Part shown: piece after piece, positions 21,011-33,536 of the stretch
Layout of the letters: every line of letters begins with the position of its first letter
How positions within the stretch are numbered: position 1 is the first letter of the stretch
Assembly (NCBI GenBank): GCA_013054445.1
Contig: JAAMPI010000051.1
Span: 17,569-81,568 of the forward strand
Direction: 5' to 3'
Length of the DNA stretch: 64,000 bases
Source of the DNA: Cudoniella acicularis
Lineage: Eukaryota; Ascomycota; Leotiomycetes; Helotiales; Helotiaceae
Translations under genes and position numbers: made by a program
Notes under the pieces: model-generated
Told to the model about the DNA's origin: nothing
Database searches by the model: none
The model's input: only the letters and a program-made list of their open reading frames with translations

Positions 21011-24000
21011 CACTCGTTTAAACCAACAGCCTTCCCTGCCGCGCCTAAATTTCCGCCTCCTCGACATCTCCTCCTCGGTATTCTTCTAAAACCCAAGCAA
21101 AAATACATGCATTTGTCAAAGATTACATGTTTCAGCTAGAGATATCGAATACAAATTTCCAAAACACAAAACTTCAGCCATCTCCCACATTCGCCTTCCA
21201 GCGAATCCCCCTTCCCCGCCCTCGCTCATTAAATGAAAATCCCCTCCGAGTGCTTCCAAGAGGCATTCATTCAAATTCAAACGTGTCACGGAAGTCTGAA
21301 ATGTGGGAAATACTTTTGAAAGAAATATTTCATTAGAAATTCTATTAAGATTTCTGCTCAAGACGTTCTCAACCGAAAACACTTCTCCAAACACGCTTCT
21401 TTATGCACCTCCCTGCCCCCGATTTACACCATTTCATCGTATGCTGTCCAACATTCTAACTCTCTCTGCATACCAGACCCTGTTCCCCAAGCTTCCCTCC
21501 CATTTCTCTCTATGTCCCAAACCCACTCTCCTTAAACTCAATGACTGTCACTCTTTGTGCCACGCATCATCTGCATCCCCATCCCGAGCCCTAATGTTAC
21601 TTTGTAAAGTCCAACCCGTCCTCACCTGCAAATTTCCCTTCGCACAAAATCTAGGCCCCTTCGCCGTTGACTCCTGCTTTCTCACCATGCCAACACCCCT
21701 TTGGCTCTCGAATATCTAGAGCAGCAGCAACAATTCAAGCGCCAACACCAGAGGTTGGGTGTGCGATTGACGTTGATGGCGTTGATAACGCTGAAGGTCC
21801 CAGAACAACAGCCATCAAAAGGTGGCAGGGCATTAGCATAGCTTCCCTAAAATCGTAGTCATTCGAAGGTAATTACGCTGCAAACGCCGGAATGCAGGTG
21901 AGGGTCGAGTTTGTTCGTCAAGACAAGGTCGAAGCTCCAAAGGCACAAACATAGGTCGATGGCGGAAACCGATCCACGCTACTGCCGACGTCGCATTTCC
22001 CTAGTTGCAAATTGATAGCCACCATATCCGAAATGTAATTGGAACCAAAAACCTTGCAGTCTCAGCAAAGTCAATAGACTGTCGAGAACAGTTCCAACAA
22101 CCTAGACTTGTATCCACTTCCACCAACATACGAAGTCTATCGCCAACTGGGTCTTTATTCTGCTCTATGGCTCCGTTGATGCTCAAGCTTCGGTCATTGT
22201 GGTGTACTTTTCGAATCGAGAGAGTCAAACTCTTTCCGCCCCACCTTCCATGAGAGCATTGGGACAGATGTCCTGGTGTCTGAATTATGAAAGAGCTTTG
22301 GCGTAATGTTGCTACGTTGTGCAATCCAGGTATCTCCGCCCTGAATATGTAAAAATAAATGGTGTGCCATGTCGTGACATTGGCCATTGCTTGAAATGAT
22401 GTTGCATGGTGGTTTATTCGATATATTGTACATTGAAGACAGAAGGTATTTGATTGCGTACGTAATGTCGTACATATAAAGCCTTGAACTGGTGGCCACA
22501 TTTTATCCTAAACTCACATATTGTCAGAGCTGGCCTCGAACACCCAAGACCACGAGGAGTTGATTGCGCGCGGTGGAATATTACCAACTTACCGCATTTA
22601 TAGAACTTTGGAGCAAACCCATGACGCCCCTCTGACTTCGACGGCTTCATTCGCGGCATTTGATAACCAGCAAGGACGCCAGCCCTAGGAATCCAAGTCT
22701 AAATAACCAGTCTGCCGGATACAGATCGGCTTGAATCGTAGTCTTTCCAACTTTTCCGTACATACCAAGTCCCCAAATCACTACTGAGATGCACTCTTGA
22801 GCCAAGTTCAGCAGCTCATTAATATTCCTTTGCTTTACTCGGACGTTTATCCCCTGCCGGATTTCCCCATCTTCCGCAGTTGTCGTGTTGTCAGCGTAGA
22901 CGCTTCTGGTTTCGCGCGAATTCACAAGTAGTATTCGCAGATTGCAAGGGCTTGAGCTTCAGCCATGCAGTGAACTTCTGCGCCTGGCTCACAGAGGTTT
23001 CCGATGGCATGATGGCTCCAAGAGTTCCATTTCTGTGCAGCCCTGCCATCGAGCGTGTTACAGTTTGCTCTCGCATGCTCACGCCTATACATCTGTCATC
23101 TCAAGGAAGAGGCAGATGTGGACTCCGCAAAATCTGACTTTCGGGCCCTTCCAAAAGTACAATTCTGCCTTTGTTCCAACCTCTCCTAGCCTTTTATTGT
23201 ATGCACAATGTTCTAACATGGGAAAAAAGTCAGAAGACTGTCGAGTTCGATGTGTTCTTTCGCAGAAGCTTGGTTTTCGGATATGTTTTCGAGGGGGCAA
23301 AGTAAGCTCCAAGGCTTATGGCAATGATTCGAAGGTAAAACAGATTTTTTCGCTAGGGTAGTCGTTCAGAAGAGTTCAATGACCGTGGGAATTGCCCAGA
23401 GACTAGAGGAAGAACTCAAGCGTCAGATAGAGTTCTTCAACCCGTACGCCCAAGTCTTAGTAGGAGAAATTACCTTCAGCGAGAAAAAGCAGATCCAGGC
23501 ATCCTCGAAGTCATAGGAGGCCTGGGGATGCCCGAAGGTTGGAGAAGACATAGTCGGGTGTCCACTGGAGAGGAAATTTTTCGAGGTCTAGAGAAGGAAT
23601 TCCGAACCTGGAAACACTTGCATACGCAGTACACGTCGCCTAAATGTGTGCATACTTCAAAAACTGTCTACGGGTATGGCCAGAGGTCGGGAATCGGAAA
23701 TCTTTGCTGGGCACTTCCTGGGGGTTTGCTCGAGAATGCAGTGACGCGACGATGGCGGCGGCGATAGCGGCAGCGATGGACAGGATAATTGGTGACAAGG
23801 CGACGACACTCGATGTGCCGCATATGGAGCAGATGGAGCAGAGGCATTTCAACAAATGTGAAGGGTTTGAGCTACTTCGTTTTGGAGACTCGGTCGGCTG
23901 GTGATGGTGTTGACTGAAAGGGAGAAGAAGCAGCTCGCTTCAAATATTGTACCGGAAGCGATTGGCACAAGAGCAGGCAGCACAAAACATTCTTCTGTGC

Positions 24001-24896
24001 TTGCGCCGTCGCCATTTTCTGCGAAATACTACCAAGAAGCATACATGCGTAAATGAAATGAAGGTAAAAGGTTTTACTCGCGGAGCACATGCAAATTGCA
24101 AAAGGCAAAGGAGTTGGATTCGCCAGGGTTGAGGAGCAGGTAGCCACCTCACTGTGGATTTCTTATTGACACGAATGGAAACCAAGATATTAGCACTTGA
24201 AACTCACACAATTCTATCTTTCGCGATTAGGCACCGCCGTCAAAACATACATAGATAGCTTAGACGTTCACATGAGAAAAGGCGACATCAGATGCGAAAT
24301 ATTGAGTGAGCGGAGAGAATAGAACACGATTTCACGTATTAGTAATAACAGCATCTCTTTAGTAGACGCATTCGGCGATCAACGCAAAAGGTAATATTCG
24401 ATAGAGGGCAAATGGCGTCACGTGATAGGAATTAACCCCCCTTTTCCATCGCTAGGCTTTGACGATTCTTATTTGTGAAGCTGAAGAAGTTTACCACCAA
24501 CGCTTTAGGAGTGCACGCAAATTCTGGGCAAGCTTACAGCACATCTGCAGTGCCTATACTGAAGTAAAAAGGCGAGTGGAACTTGTTCTTCACGGTGTCA
24601 CTACTCACAAAGCGGTTCGTATAAAGTATGCAATTTATTCCTAATGAAATGTATGTTGCTGCATTTTCTGATGAAGTTAAGCTCTTTTCAGATCAGGACT
24701 GTCCCATTGAAAAGTTGATCTGCCAGCAGTTCAACAATAATTTTATGGTTCAGACGCCAAGAAACTCAACTTTTCTGTCGATCCGAACTCAGCTGCTATG
24801 AATGTGAAGAATGAGCCCTTTTCAGGACAACCGCCCAAAAGCTCATATCTTCACCCCACCGAAATCAATTCCAGAGCCCCGGATTCCACCTAACAA
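21011..24896. other. Gene-poor interval, no recognisable gene
   Basis: Many short frames on both strands, none with family motifs, a convincing start or splice signals. The longest (166 codons, minus strand, 22001-22501) overlaps open frames on both strands and lacks protein-like composition. A CACGTG palindrome in tcacgtga occurs near 24419. Confidence 0.55.
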
Positions 24897-26810
24897 TCAC
24901 TGCTTCCTCTTTCCGTCTGACGTCCTCTTATTCTTGGGGCGCCTATCGCAACTGTTCGAGGGACCAGCCTCACCACCCTCATTCCAGCCAGTGCGGGATG
25001 CTGAGCCAGGAAGGGGAAGCTGACTAGATTGTCTGCTGAGGAAAGCTTCAGCGCCCATCAATCTGTCTACTTCATCCTCTAAATTGCCGCTGTTTTGTTG
25101 AGAGGAAGTACCCTGCATACTACGCCGACCAACACCAGGGACAGGCACACCTACACGATCTGCGGAAGCATACATATTCATTCGGTCCAGCATCTCATGC
25201 CATTCGGGAGAGCCTGTTTCGCAAAAACTGCCATACTCGTCGAGTTCACCAATGGGACTACACATGGCTTGGTAAACCGAACGACCGTCTGCACCGAGGT
25301 GTGAACCCGCGGGTATCGGTATAATCGGAGGGATCGTCAAGTCGAACGTGCCAGCAAAGTTTTCGGCCATGTAGCGCTTCCTCGGGGGATAGCCATGGCC
25401 ATCAGACTGGTTCTTGCCGTGTGCTTTCTGCTTCTTCGGTGGGGGGCCATCGCGACGAGACTGGTTTTGGCCGGATGTGTTTTGCTTTGGTGGAGGGCCA
25501 TTGTTACCAGCTTGGTTATATGCGACGTTCTGCTGGTGCGTCGAGCTAGATGGTCGAATGGCACGAGCGGATGTCTTCTGCTTTTCTGGTGAAGGGGGGT
25601 TGTCATCGTCGTTATGGTGGTGATCGCCTCCTTCTTCACTCTCTTCGCCGTATTCGCCCTCCTCGTCGCCTTCGCCGTCGTCGCTGTTGCTACTGATCGA
25701 TATAGGCTGACATTTTTGGCTGGATGATGTGGCTGGAGGGTTTTGTTTGTCATCTGCATTGTCGCTCGAAGAAGATTCGTCAGAGGATGAAGATTCGTCG
25801 GGGGATGCAGGCCGGTTTTCGGTTGGAGCTGCAGACGTTCTGTGAACGAGGATTTCGAAGCATCGCTGCAGCCTCTTAGCGACTTTCCAGATTCTCTGGC
25901 GACTCCAAATACGGTCTTTATGCCCCCCTAAAATACGGTCCTTTTGTAGCTGGAGTAATCCCTTTCCAGTAACATTACTTCGTCTCACCCAATCCATAGA
26001 ATTGCTATCAATGAAAGCCTCCTTGCGCAAGAATTCGACAGCTCGTTCAGTTCCCCATTGTTTAATTTCGTCCAGGGTGGCATATGGCCATTCGGTAGAT
26101 GGCGTAGAAGGGTCTCCAGCATTTCTGCTGGGAGTACCCATTTGTGAGAGAGCGACAAGGAAAAAGGGACGCATGTCGAAGTCTGACGGAACACGGATGT
26201 TATTTCCATGCAACGGGATATATAGATCTTCCAGTTCATCATCTCCTCTCCAGCGAACGAGCTCAAGAAAATGTTGCTCAGCTCGGTCCCGAGCGATATA
26301 TCTGTCCTGCAAGCCAGCATAAATCGAAGGCATCAGTGGCGGATTCTCGGTGATCGACACTCGCTGGTACTTATCTGGATCAAGTCCCATAGAACCGAGG
26401 AGCGGTATATTTCTGTATTGTGGTGCATATACTGCAATGGACCCGGTCGAGGTGAGTGCTGGCAAACCCCATGACTTTCGGACCCCACGGATGTCGCCAT
26501 TTCGGTCAAAGTCACCGGGCCAATAGAGATGGCGTTGAGCAGGAGACCAGAGTTGGGTATTCACCGAGACGAATGCGGTTATTCGGTCGGAAAGGAAACA
26601 ATGCAGCTCGACCATAGCCTTAATGCTCATTGTTGCAGGTGGCCGAGCGAAAGTTGGATCATAGGGAATCTCGGGGGGGTCAAAGAAGACACGATGTTCC
26701 CAAAACCGGCGTCTGTCGTCGATTATGCTGTCCATTCGCACCAGTGGACCATGCTGCCCTGTCTGGTAGGCCTTGATCTCGGCCAATTCCTCGTCGGTCC
26801 AGGAGACCAT
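24897..26810 (-). CDS. Hypothetical protein of a 'YWPGDF' family (paralogue of the 34.6-36.1 kb gene)
   Basis: Uninterrupted 637-residue frame. The start at 26810 is the first ATG; the frame opens 34 codons earlier without ATG. Residues 1-360 look globular, with YWPGDF at 96-101 followed by a 'LPALTSTGSI' segment and 'IPLLGSMGL'. Residues about 365-440 are low-complexity acidic (runs of Ser, Asp, Glu, then HHHNDDD). About 440-520 are Gln/Asn/Pro-rich with basic clusters (PPPKKQKAHG, PPRKRY), which could be nuclear signals. The C-terminus is basic (KNKRTSDGKRKQ). I do not recognise the domain. Residues 40-150 align by eye with the gene at 34582-36134, so the two are paralogues. A nuclear location is a guess from the basic and acidic tracts. 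Confidence 0.8.
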   Translation of the reverse strand: MVSWTDEELAEIKAYQTGQHGPLVRMDSIIDDRRRFWEHRVFFDPPEIPYDPTFARPPATMSIKAMVELHCFLSDRITAFVSVNTQLWSPAQRHLYWPGDFDRNGDIRGVRKSWGLPALTSTGSIAVYAPQYRNIPLLGSMGLDPDKYQRVSITENPPLMPSIYAGLQDRYIARDRAEQHFLELVRWRGDDELEDLYIPLHGNNIRVPSDFDMRPFFLVALSQMGTPSRNAGDPSTPSTEWPYATLDEIKQWGTERAVEFLRKEAFIDSNSMDWVRRSNVTGKGLLQLQKDRILGGHKDRIWSRQRIWKVAKRLQRCFEILVHRTSAAPTENRPASPDESSSSDESSSSDNADDKQNPPATSSSQKCQPISISSNSDDGEGDEEGEYGEESEEGGDHHHNDDDNPPSPEKQKTSARAIRPSSSTHQQNVAYNQAGNNGPPPKQNTSGQNQSRRDGPPPKKQKAHGKNQSDGHGYPPRKRYMAENFAGTFDLTIPPIIPIPAGSHLGADGRSVYQAMCSPIGELDEYGSFCETGSPEWHEMLDRMNMYASADRVGVPVPGVGRRSMQGTSSQQNSGNLEDEVDRLMGAEAFLSRQSSQLPLPGSASRTGWNEGGEAGPSNSCDRRPKNKRTSDGKRKQ

Positions 26811-29109
26811 GTTTGCGTAGTTCGGCGAATATTTTGCGTAGCAGAGGCAAGCTTGCAAAAGAGAGATCGGACGTTGAAGGAGGATGAGGGAGGTTGAAGT
26901 TGCTTGGGTCAAATGAAGTTGAAGCGGTCTCGGTACAAAGAAGTTGAAGTTAAATTAGTGAATGTTCTCACCTTTTACTTTGAGCAGCAGCAACAGAGTC
27001 TTCCGTCTACAAATTCCATTGGTACTCACACCAGCCTTTCACAAAGCAGACTTGGCACACCTCTGGTCAATTGCTCATCGTCGAAACACGTTCTGACAAT
27101 GGTACACGATCTGCCACCAGGCCAGACTCGAAGGGTGTAGAGGGAAAATGACGCTTATCAAAGAATTTCGACGAAGTCACAACTCTTCCTGCATCCTGGT
27201 TTCCGGAGTGGCCATTCGCGGCGGTTACTGATTTGTCTGCTAGTGATATTCGCAAACTTCTCGGGAACTCTACACTTGCTTGTCTTCATGCTTAGGCGGA
27301 AATATAAACGAGTTTAATGGGCTCTGGCGCGGTTATTCGGCAAATGATGGACATGGACAGGATGAGAGGTTCGAATTGCTTTGGGTTTTGAGGAGTACAT
27401 AGATCATCGAAACTAGGCAGATCATAAGAACAACAGCAGAACCATCAAACTCTCCCGAATCGTACGCCCACTCATTATCCTGATTTAATAATTGACCGGA
27501 GTGACTTGTTCATGCAACAATTCAGCTTCAAGAACAGAAACGAGTGGCTGACCATGCAGTTTGCAAATCTGCAATTTAGGTAATTTAAATTAATCCAAGG
27601 GAATGTTTACATGTGATTTGGCAACGAGACCCGGCCACCTAAATCATCAAACCCAAAGATCACACCAAATTTCATTCTCTAGATCTACATTATTCCTGCA
27701 ACTCAGTAGGTGGGAGAGGGGGTACACTGTTTAACCACCGGGTTAAGGCCTGCTAGGTTGGTTGCGTTCTCATCGGCTGTAGTGATCGCTTCGATCTACG
27801 CGACTGCACCGTTTTTATAACTCCATTCCATCTGTCGAGGACACAGTCGCAGGTTGCGACGATGGAAGCTGACCTTTGGCGCGAATCCAGAGCGGATCCA
27901 GACAACGATGGCACAAATCCTCGACATTCGAAGACAGCAAGGGAAGATCTAGAAGGAGACGGCACTGCGAAAGGTAGCTCTATCACCAGGTGCCAAAAGG
28001 ACTTGGAATCCGCTAACAAATGCCTTGAAGCTTTTCGCAAGCGGAAGCATCCTCGAAGCAGCACATGATGCAAGCAGCAGGCATACGCGAACTGTAGATT
28101 GCGTGGATTGTCCAGTTCTTCCAATCCCCATAAGGAACCTACTTGGCATTACCGGATTACGAATACAATTTGGGAGATTCAAGGATTATCGTCCACCCAG
28201 AGCTGAACACTTTGCTCAGCGGATGGCTTCCCATGCCTGCCAAGTCATATCTCCAAGCTTCCTTTGACGACGAGCCTAATCCAAAACCGGTTGACAACCT
28301 CGAGGATGGAGATGGACATCCGAGAGCAACTTTTAGGAGGAAGCCAATTCAGATGATGGATCACAAGACGGAAGATGTCTGAAGGGACGAGCTGACGCCT
28401 AGAAATGCCATTCGACGGCTCAGAGCACAGGGAATGGTCGGTATTCAGTGTTAAAGAGATCTTGTTACAAGACAAAACAGGCATCCCAAAAGTATGTTGT
28501 CTCTGATAGCGGCAGATTCAGAGATACCTCTCCGAGGAAACACATACAAGCTGGGATATCAAGCGCTTCCTTGCAAACGCTGGCAACCAATCTTTGTGCA
28601 GCGATGGCAGAGCCACAGGAAAATCTTGGACAACGCAAGGCGTTCTTGGTGGTTGTATCCTTAGAACATGGCAGGCCACTATTGGAGGAATAGAGCATGC
28701 TCTTAGCTACGTCGAAGAGGTATTATACACTTTCTTTCCCAAAAAAGATTTATGATAATTCAAGAAAATGGAGTTGGATTAGCAATTGTCTGCTTCGGAG
28801 TTAGATAGGCTAATTCCATAGGTAGGCTTTACCCAATTGCCGGACGCGGCATAGCTACCTCAACACGACCGAATTAAAGGCACCTTTCGACCTGCCCAGA
28901 GGTCAAAACAAGCCTCAAAACCAAACATAGGATTACGAAAGCTAGATGATGGGATGCTTTGGGTGGGATAATGGCTAATGAGTAAAAAGCAAGGAAGATA
29001 CAAACCTCGTCACGACGTATAAGTTCTTACCATTCGCAAATATACTACTACCCTACAACGTCTGGATACACGCTATCGATGTGAATACGAATTGGATATT
29101 GAATGACTG
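26811..29109. other. Intergenic, no recognisable gene
   Basis: Short frames only. One plus-strand frame near 27862-28068 and another at 28143-28382 have plausible composition but no start/splice continuity or family match, so they are not called. Confidence 0.5.
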
Positions 29110-29925
29110 GAATTCCATGGCTCAAAAACGAGAACGACGTTCAAGTTTTGACACTGATGTCAAATACCCTGCCGGCTTGATTTGATTTGCATATCTGGAG
29201 CCAGACGGGACGGGGTTGCGAAGCTATTGTAGCCAGTCATAGCATGACGCCGGGAACTCGAGTACTGCAAGGGGTAGAGGGTTGACAACTGGCAGGTCGT
29301 AGCTGGGGATGTAAATGATGTCTAGAGCTCCAATACTGCAGGAAAATGAGGACTGAGACGTCCACTTGAAAACGACCCCCGGAGCTCAAATAATACAGGT
29401 GGTGGAATACTGAAGCATCCAATTATCAACTCCGCACGCAGCTCGAATGTTTCCGATCGTGGGACCTCGGCCGCTGGCGACAGACAAATTGAACGGCGCC
29501 TCGATTCAAGACATTGAAGGCAATAGATACGAAGGCTTCCAGTTGGTGATGGCGCCTGGAGCTCAAAGACCATACGGCATCGGGGCTGGCTATGTCCATT
29601 CGGAACCCATTGGAGCTTGACTGTCGGAAGAAGTAGGTGCTTGGGGTATACACTTTGGAACCGGCGCCTAGAGCTCCAATAATTGGGATCTCCGATTGGA
29701 AATGACGCATGGAGTTCGAGGAGTTGGGTCTATGATTGGAAATGACGCCTGAAGCTAGAAATCAGCACAGAAACCAAGTTTCAGATAACTAGTTGGAAAC
29801 TACACTCGGAACTCGAATGCAGGAAGGGGCAGAGACTTGGGAAATGGGCTTCGGAAACGACCCCTGGGGCTCAAAAGCTGCACATACTGAGGTTCAGCTA
29901 AGTGGAAACTTACGTACGTTCAAAA
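29110..29925. repeat. Degenerate tandem array, about 56-bp unit, at least 13 copies
   Basis: The core GACGCCTGGAGCTC (variants gacccccggagctc, ggcgcctagagctc and others) starts at about 29246, 29317, 29374, 29430, 29495, 29551, 29605, 29663, 29704, 29744, 29801, 29859 and 29908. Spacing is 40-71 bp, mean near 56. It is usually preceded by ttggaaat and followed by gaatactgcagg. A likely further copy is near 29110. There is no frame conservation (spacing is often not a multiple of three). Confidence 0.8.
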
Positions 29926-31681
29926 AGGAGATGACGAATTGACTCGTCATATTGCAAGGCTTTTCCGATTATAAATAACCGAATTAATAAAAAGAGGACC
30001 ATTCTCAGCTTGCCAACGAACCTCTTGCCGCACTTGTACTCTGTCCTTTTTTCAATCATAATCAATTACCTCCAAGTTCTCGCCATACTATATACAAGAT
30101 AGTCTCTCGCCTACCACGCGGTCTTCGATCCCGCGAAATATCAACTCTACCGTCAACTCCCAAAAGGACTCCCGCGCATTTCCCAAGAAGCAGCTATGGG
30201 TTAGTGCTCAACCCAAATGACCTTCGGATTGGAACCAGTGTCTTGGACACTATGCGGCACTTTTCATACAAAATACTTGCCACCTTGGGACTCGCAGGAG
30301 CAGGAACTCGCCAGTACCATTGCGCGTCTCGACGAGGAGCCGCTTAGGTAAAATTTGGAGCAGGAATTCCACTACCCGCCGACATTTGGACTTTGAATCA
30401 CCGCATCTAAGGAGGCGAAGAAACCCCGAGCATCTGCTAGTCCCCAGGGGCTGCGATTTGAAGAAGGCCCAGATCAGAAACGGACAGTTTTCTCAGTGCT
30501 TTGGAAGAATTATCTACTGGCGAGAATATGAAGCACAGCTGCATGTAAATAACAGCTAGTCGGCGGTGGGTGCTGTGTCATTTCTGGCGGCATGGACGGC
30601 AACTGGTAACGTAACTCCACGCATTCAAATCCAAAGATGCTAACTCGGACATGCAAGGCTATTCCAAGGGGTATTCTACGGTTTGGCGATGTGCGACAAA
30701 GAGCGCGAAGATGGCCAGTCAACAGGGCAACTAAGGAAACCTCACTGGAAGAGCCAATTCCCAACAGCAAAATGCCTCAAATCTTGAGAAAAACGAAATA
30801 CATAATGGACAGCAATGCTTAGACGAGTACTAGGGAGAAACATGAGGATTCTTCAATAGCAGCAAGGCAATGGTTGTTGAAGTGCATCAAGACAAATCTA
30901 GTGGTTTTGTTGAAATCCAACCACAACCATCCAAGAGCACATCCACAACAGAAGTACAAGCAAAACCTTGTCCCACGGTTTGGCCTGCAACATGTGGATG
31001 GAAGGCGCCGCTTCTGCTTGCACACAATACACTCCAAGAAACTTCAAGAAGCCGAGCAACAACCCTGAAAAGGACCTCCACAGCGCGATTTGCGGGCACT
31101 GATTCATACAGTGGCACTTTTTCACGAGATTCACCACCGGTTGATTGGGAGATACCATATCCACTTGGGAAGTAGTCCACTTTCCCACGCCCGAGCGTGT
31201 GAAATTCCAAGACAACAAATTCCAAAGGTGGTTCGTCCCAAGTACCCTTTCCTTCTACAAGAACTAATTCCTAGCCAGGAGGTAGTGCCACCAGCGGTAC
31301 CAAAGCCAAGACAGATCATCAATCAAAAGGAGTCTCGCGTATTCCTGTAGCAGTCGAACTTGTCGAACTTACTGCAGGTGGTACAAATGTCCTGCCCTGC
31401 TGTCTCCTTCTCCAAGCATCGGTCGATATCAGTGAACTTGCAGATAATTTGCGGGTTATATGGCATTATTTACGCTTGTCAGGCTTGGGAAGTGTTACCT
31501 AATGCAGGAAGGACTTCATCCCTCGAAACTACGGACGAGGTTGTTGCGCAGATATCAACAAGGTCAAGACAGACTAGAAGGGGGCAAGATAACACTCGGG
31601 TTGGAGCGATTAGAGACGGAGGTTTATATACACAAATGGAGCAACATAACACTGCAAGAAATGGAACGTGCTGGGTGGGAG
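29926..31681. other. Intergenic, no confident gene
   Basis: Several overlapping plus-strand frames (30870-31760) have protein-like stretches in alternating registers, for example 31460-31759. They might be a decayed gene, but no family or splice model could be supported. Confidence 0.45.
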
Positions 31682-32356
31682 TCAATTGCTGGATCTGACA
31701 GATGTCGCCCGATGAATCACCCTACACAAGAGATTGGAACATTGGTGCCCAAATCTTGAATGATTTCCTCGATTGCTGCCGTCAAGAAGTAGGGATGCTA
31801 TGGAGGTGATGTGGCTTTGAAGATGTTTAAAGGAAGAAGGAGCGGAAGGAAGAGGAACGAGATCTCTCGTCGTTTGAGGAGGGGGAATTGTTGATTGCCC
31901 TGTCTTTGTAGGAGCGTTCAGTTGATATCTCTTTTGTACAACAGCAATGACGGTATTTTCCCCAACCACATCCTCCATACTCTGCAGAGTGCTATTCACC
32001 ATTGCGACAAGGCTTTCTTGTTTCTGGCGTACTTGATCTTCCAGCTGTTCTCCTTCGACTAAGGCTTCCTCAATACACTCCGATGTAAATCTCCCGGCTG
32101 CCGTATTCCATTCTAGCTGCTCGCTGTATACAGTCTCCTTGCTCAGTAACTGATCCCGTTGCATCCGGATTTTAGCAACTACTGGGGTAGCCTTGGCAAC
32201 CCAATCGGCGGACATTGTGGTTGTTATTGACTTGAGCGTATGAGAAGCTTCAGCCACTTCGTTCCTCAGCTCTGTTGCCAGTAACCGCCGGAAATCTCGC
32301 AGAGGAGTCGCCAGCGGCGTCTGGAGAGGAATTTGGCGTTTGTTGGCTGCCGACAT
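31682..32356 (-). CDS. Hypothetical coiled-coil protein
   Basis: 224-residue single-exon frame with ATG at 32356. Residues 1-20 contain a Pro/Thr motif (LQTPLATPL). Residues about 20-135 are helix-rich with heptad-like Leu/Val spacing (long Glu/Gln/Lys-rich run around VEGEQLEDQVRQKQESLV), suggesting a coiled coil. The C-terminal third is Pro/Ser-rich and of lower quality; the frame may shift or splice before 31682. There are no catalytic motifs, membrane segments or signal peptide, and I do not recognise the family. It could be a structural or scaffold protein, but that is a guess. Confidence 0.5.
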   Translation of the reverse strand: MSAANKRQIPLQTPLATPLRDFRRLLATELRNEVAEASHTLKSITTTMSADWVAKATPVVAKIRMQRDQLLSKETVYSEQLEWNTAAGRFTSECIEEALVEGEQLEDQVRQKQESLVAMVNSTLQSMEDVVGENTVIAVVQKRYQLNAPTKTGQSTIPPPQTTRDLVPLPSAPSSFKHLQSHITSIASLLLDGSNRGNHSRFGHQCSNLLCRVIHRATSVRSSN

Positions 32357-33536
32357 GATGTATTAGATATAACTATACTTTGTTTATTAGGCCCAAGTAT
32401 GCACGACGGCTGGGAGAAGTAAACTTACAGTAAACGTTGGAAGAAACGGTAAAAGAAGTTGTGGATGGAGAAAACGAATGATGGAAACTCGTGGCTCTGC
32501 GGAGGCGAGGCTTTCGCGGAAGAGACGCCTGAGGTGCGTAAAGATAGAATAATCGATGCTGTTATAGTGCCGGTACAGTAGGAGGAAGGTTGGTTTGAAA
32601 TTTAATTTATATTGCTGGAAGACGCGACGCGTAGAGGTTGGATGGAAGTGCGTTGTTGTGGAGAGAGTCGAATTGCCGAATCGAGAATTTTGTGAAGCGA
32701 GCACATCCATCCTACAGGCGAAGGCCGCCAAGCCCGACAGAAAAGGAAGCATACTTGCTGCACACATGTAATTCAAGGCTTTTCCCTCGAACCAGTCAAA
32801 TATCAACGCGGCTGAGGGATCGCGCTCATCGCCGAGTGTGTATTTACATCATGTCGAGCAAGGATTGCTCAGATGAGAGCACCTACACGTATAGAGAAGT
32901 TGTACAAATCTGGTAAAGAATGCGAAAGCTTTTTTGGTTTTATTACAGTTTTACGAGGAATTTCAAGGAATATCACTTTCGATCAAGTACGCGAAACAGC
33001 TGCTCGAACATATTACAAAGCGTATATTCCAGCAAAATACTCCTAGTTTTTCAGCCCCCCCCCCCTGCTATGTCATATCAGACAATGCCAGCGAAGAGCG
33101 TATGTCCCCCACAGAAATAAACCCGTTGTTACCACACCATTCGAGCAATTGATAGTTTCATTTGCATCTCTTCTTATTCGCTCAGGAAGGGCGCTGATAG
33201 CAAAGGGTTTTCGACATCGCCTCAAATAGTCTCCTGCTGCTCAGAAGCTGCAGACAGTACAAATGTAAGTTCTGTGGGAGGCAGGATCTTCAGGTTTTGG
33301 CCATAGCCCTAGTCTGGTTAATGTCACGTCTCCTCATGATTGACTGGAACTTACTTTCGGCTTGGATTGTGTTGTTATGGTAGCAATGGTAGTATACACA
33401 TTGTCTCTGTAATTTCCACCCAAATGTTCGAATCCTTGCATAGAGAAGTTGAATTGCTCAAGACCCCCGATGCTCAAAATCTCTTGAAGGCATAATGCCA
33501 TTTGGACCATTCTTCCAGAGTTTTTTTCAGGAGCAA
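32357..33536. other. Intergenic, no confident gene
   Basis: A minus-strand 140-codon frame (32387-32806) has no ATG at its start and a composition like translated non-coding DNA. A poly-C run lies near 33057-33064. Confidence 0.45.

Noticed and set aside
22001..22501. Minus-strand 166-codon frame.
   Set aside because: Several overlapping frames on both strands are equally open here, and the composition is not protein-like.
30870..31760. Overlapping plus-strand frames that might be a decayed STAND/NACHT N-terminal region.
   Set aside because: Similarity was vague, the frame changes repeatedly, and no start or splice sites support a model.
32387..32806. Minus-strand 140-codon frame next to the coiled-coil gene.
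   Set aside because: No ATG at the start, no family motifs, no splice link to 31682-32356.
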